From the NCBI GenBank assembly GCA_027559495.1, contig JAMXSV010000003.1:3410001-3474000 (forward strand): a DNA stretch of 64,000 bases. The letters are read 5' to 3'. Origin of the DNA: Aurifilum marmelostoma. Its lineage: Eukaryota > Ascomycota > Sordariomycetes > Diaporthales > Cryphonectriaceae. The translations under genes and the position numbers were made by a program. Each line of letters starts with the position of its first letter. Within the stretch, counting starts at the first letter, position 1. The notes under the pieces are model-generated. The model saw only the letters and a program-made list of their open reading frames with translations. It made no database searches and was not told where the DNA came from. Shown in pieces: positions 61,203-64,000 of the stretch.

Positions 61203-63076
61203 CCTGGCTCAGGAAATTCGCAGACTAATTGGGCGTTGACAGGACGAGGTTGTGGAGGCGCGTCGCACAGTACAGCTAGAAGAGGAGAACCACGAAGAGC
61301 TCGTACGGAAATGATGGATATAGTGTCCTGGAAATCGATGGTCGCTATGAGACAAACCAAGAGAAAAGAGATATCAGGCCATGTCTGAAGGAAAAGGTGA
61401 TATGGGGTCATCGGAAAAAGCAGTGACGGAATGCTGACCACAGCCAAGAAGGGCCAAGAAGACGACACACTGAGCAACACTTGAACGCTGGCCCAGAATC
61501 GGCAAAGAACGACAATTCAAAAAACGAAGGCTGTTGAGGCAGTGATTGTGGTGGAACGAGTGATGGCGCATCGGCTCCTTCCCTGTAGTCCGTAAGGGAG
61601 GGATGAGGTCATACGGCACTCGCAGCAGTCCGCGCAACCACGCATGAGCAGGGTGTGATGTCATACCTGGCCTGACCCACCTTGTATGCGACCCTCTATT
61701 TCTCGCGCCCGTTGTCCGCCTCCAGAAGGGAGATCGTCGACGCTGATGAGGGAGGAGACATGAACAGCAGGCTGAGCTGAGCGATGTGATTTGCCAGTTC
61801 TCAAGCAGACCTCTCTTCTTCTCTCTTTCCTCTCTTCTACTGAATTTAGAACTTCTAGCACTGGTAGATGATAGACCCAAAAACGTTGACACTACCCGGA
61901 CTGACAGCAGGTTAAATTGATGATCACGAGCCATCGTGCCACTGCGAGCCGACCCTCTGGAGCTGGACCATGCACCCTTGAACCCTGGCACTGATCAAAC
62001 CCTACTGTACTGACTTTGACCATAATATGTGAATGAGTGAGTGCATGATACACCCAAACAAGAATTAATTTTTCTTCGTGCTCGGGATGAACCACGGTAC
62101 TATTACCGCATGCTGATTTGGTATGCTGAAACTGGTGGCAGCACACATTATTGGTCCAGGATTCCTTTTGCATAGCGCCGAGAGTGTCAGTTTCGTGATC
62201 ACATTAGAGCATCCCAGAATGGCACCCAGACACTACTCGCATCGGGCGCCAGGGGCTGCAGCGCTACACCAGCCCTGTTACGCCGCTGGCTACAGGGCCA
62301 AGGCGCCAGCCATGTGTACAGGCTGTAGCACCTGACTATACACTAAAAGCACACTATAGCGTACAGAAGGATTCTCCTGAAAGCAATACCTTGCCAGATG
62401 TCTCTAAGTCAACCTTGATCTTGATCACCAACTCCGTGGCCATGGCTGGAATGCTTCCAAGGACTTCTCGGGAAGCCGCCAGAACTACTTACGCCATGCC
62501 GTTTCCAGTGGCTAGGTGGATGACGAGGGATCACCACCAGACCGAGCCCGCCGCCGCCCCCCCCCCCCAAAACCAATGTCCAGCCTTTCTACTCACCTTC
62601 CCTTCTTCCACAGCAGCCACCAGCCTGGAGAAGCTGAAAAGAGCATGACCACCACCACAAGGCGCTGGCGTCTCAGCTGCGATCACCACTGCCTGCCCAT
62701 CTCCCAGCCATATGAGCACATGGCTGGCGACAGGGCAAATGACATGGCGCGGGTGCCGTTGCGACGACGCGTCTTACCACCATCTCGTGTGCCTGGCGTT
62801 GCAAGGAATGGCCAGACAGGAAGCTGCAGATACCAATGTAGGATCCGCCGGCACACAATGTGACTACACCTGCAGTGGCCATACCGATCGCCTACAAAAC
62901 TTGGTTCATCTGGGCTCAGACAGCCCTATTGAGGCATCGGGAATAAGAAGCCTGGTCCCCACATTATAGCACCCCTTGACAGTAACGGGCCAATTCTCCC
63001 AATCGCTTCGACTCCATCCGCACCAGTGGGAGACTCCCGATACGCCAGAGAGCCCAGTCTGAACTATACACTCACC
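61203..63076. other. Intergenic stretch between divergent genes
   Basis: This lies between the divergent membrane-protein and DUF2235 genes and would hold both promoters. Short frames on both strands, for example 62391-62648, are not supported as genes. A C-run of ten lies near 62559-62568. Confidence 0.45.
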
Positions 63077-63921
63077 ATGGATGGAACAGGAGCAGCCGCT
63101 CAGGGCATTTGCTCCAGGTCCAACAAGAGACTCATCTTGTGCTGTGATGGGACATGGGAGAACTCTACCGGGCCGAGTGTGAAGCCCCTGACCAACGTGA
63201 CGAGGCTGTCTAGATCTCTCAAGCAGATTTGTACAGACGGCACCCATCAGGTCATCTACTACCACCCAGGCGTGGGCACAGGTGGCCGGCTGAACGCCCT
63301 CGCGGGAGGTGCCTTTGGCATGGGTCTTGGTTCGGTGCGTCTTACTGCGAGGCAATGCCATCCTCATGGCGAAGGGTCGTGTGCTAACGATGCAGGGGTC
63401 AAGGATATTCGAGAGGCATACAATTACGTCTGCACCAACTATGTCGATGGCGATGATATCGTACTCGTCGGCTTCTCCAGGGGAGCCTTCACTGCGAGAT
63501 CGATAGCGGACCTAATCGCCTCGATCGGCCTGTTGAACGTTGAGGGCATGACCAACTTCTATTCCATCTTTGAGGACTACGAAAACATGGCCGACGAGCA
63601 CAGGAGCGATGGAGCGTTCTTGGACGACTCGGCCCAGTTTCTCACAAAGTATAATGGGGAGAAGGGCAAGGCCAAGATCCTCTGGGAGAACAAGCGCAAA
63701 GACGAGTACAGAGAGTGGCTCATAAAGGTGAGATGAGGAGAGGTCTTGAGTTCCCATTTAGTGCCATACTGACCTAGTTACAGAGACACTGGACCCGCAA
63801 CACCTTTGAAGACGGCTCTACCCTGATCAGAATCAAAGCCGTTGCTGTGTGGGACACAGTAGGGTCACTGGGAATACCCCCTATACCGGTCTTTGGGATC
63901 CACGGCTCGGCCTCTCAATAA
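63077..63921 (+). CDS. DUF2235 alpha/beta hydrolase, 5' part
   Basis: From ATG 63077 (CACCATGG context) exons 63077-63329, 63396-63727 and 63784 onward read a DUF2235 domain: ILCCDGTWENS near residue 20, YYHPGVGTGG, DIREAYNYVC, and nucleophile Ser in GFSRGAFTARS, then AVWDTVGSLGIP. The family is a predicted serine hydrolase/phospholipase-like fold of uncertain substrate. The first intron uses a weak donor (GTTCGG) but a good branch (GCTAACG). Reading on, exon 3 meets TAA at 63919-63921 just before a GTACAC. A family-like FTNTQIS follows an AG near 63979, so another intron or a nonsense change is possible and the gene continues past the window. Confidence 0.82.
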
Positions 63922-64000
63922 GTACACCCCGACTCTGTTCTGAGACACTCATGTCCTAACTCGTCTTCCACGTGGAAGTTTACCAACACGCAGATCTCGA

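Noticed and set aside
1..64000. CRISPR array, rRNA genes or bacterial operon structure
   Set aside because: No regularly spaced repeats or rRNA sequence were seen, and genes have spliceosomal introns and eukaryotic families throughout.

Overview
The window is nuclear DNA of a filamentous ascomycete (Pezizomycotina, most likely a Sordariomycete). Genes carry many short introns (about 55-100 nt) with GTRNGT-type donors and CTAAC/CTGAC-like branch points. The gene content is also typically fungal: a highly reducing polyketide synthase, HET and NACHT proteins, a Zn2Cys6 regulator, an AA9 polysaccharide monooxygenase and intron-containing tRNAs. All exon joins were built by hand from splice signals and reading-frame continuity. 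They have not been tested against transcripts or databases.

Left part (1-25.2 kb): an apparently intact 2638-residue highly reducing PKS (KS-AT-DH-MT-ER-KR-ACP) is followed by an alpha/beta-hydrolase-NACHT protein on the other strand, a cytochrome P450 relic with stops and frameshifts, and a short-chain dehydrogenase whose only visible defect is a TAA at codon 3. This looks like a polyketide locus whose possible tailoring genes have decayed. A HET-domain gene with a one-base frameshift, a small unknown ORF and a two-domain GFA-type zinc protein follow.

Middle (26.6-41.5 kb): the most interesting part is a divergent pair. A cupin/beta-propeller protein resembling aldos-2-ulose dehydratase/isomerase is on the minus strand, and a pyranose 2-oxidase with the covalent-FAD histidine motif is on the plus strand. 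They share a promoter region of about 1.1 kb. Together they would oxidise sugars at C2 and convert the resulting 2-ketoaldose to a pyrone such as cortalcerone, releasing H2O2. An AT-rich stretch with a tRNA-Ser separates them from an OPT-family transporter and a Zn2Cys6 regulator.

Right part (42.7-64 kb): tRNA-Met with an intron, a GT31-like glycosyltransferase with a PAN-like tail, a methyltransferase broken by one base, two uncharacterised membrane proteins, a secreted AA9 enzyme, and the 5' part of a DUF2235 hydrolase cut by or near the window end. Long gene-poor intergenic stretches contain homopolymers, microsatellites and AT-rich tracts. No complete transposon, rRNA or CRISPR array was recognised.
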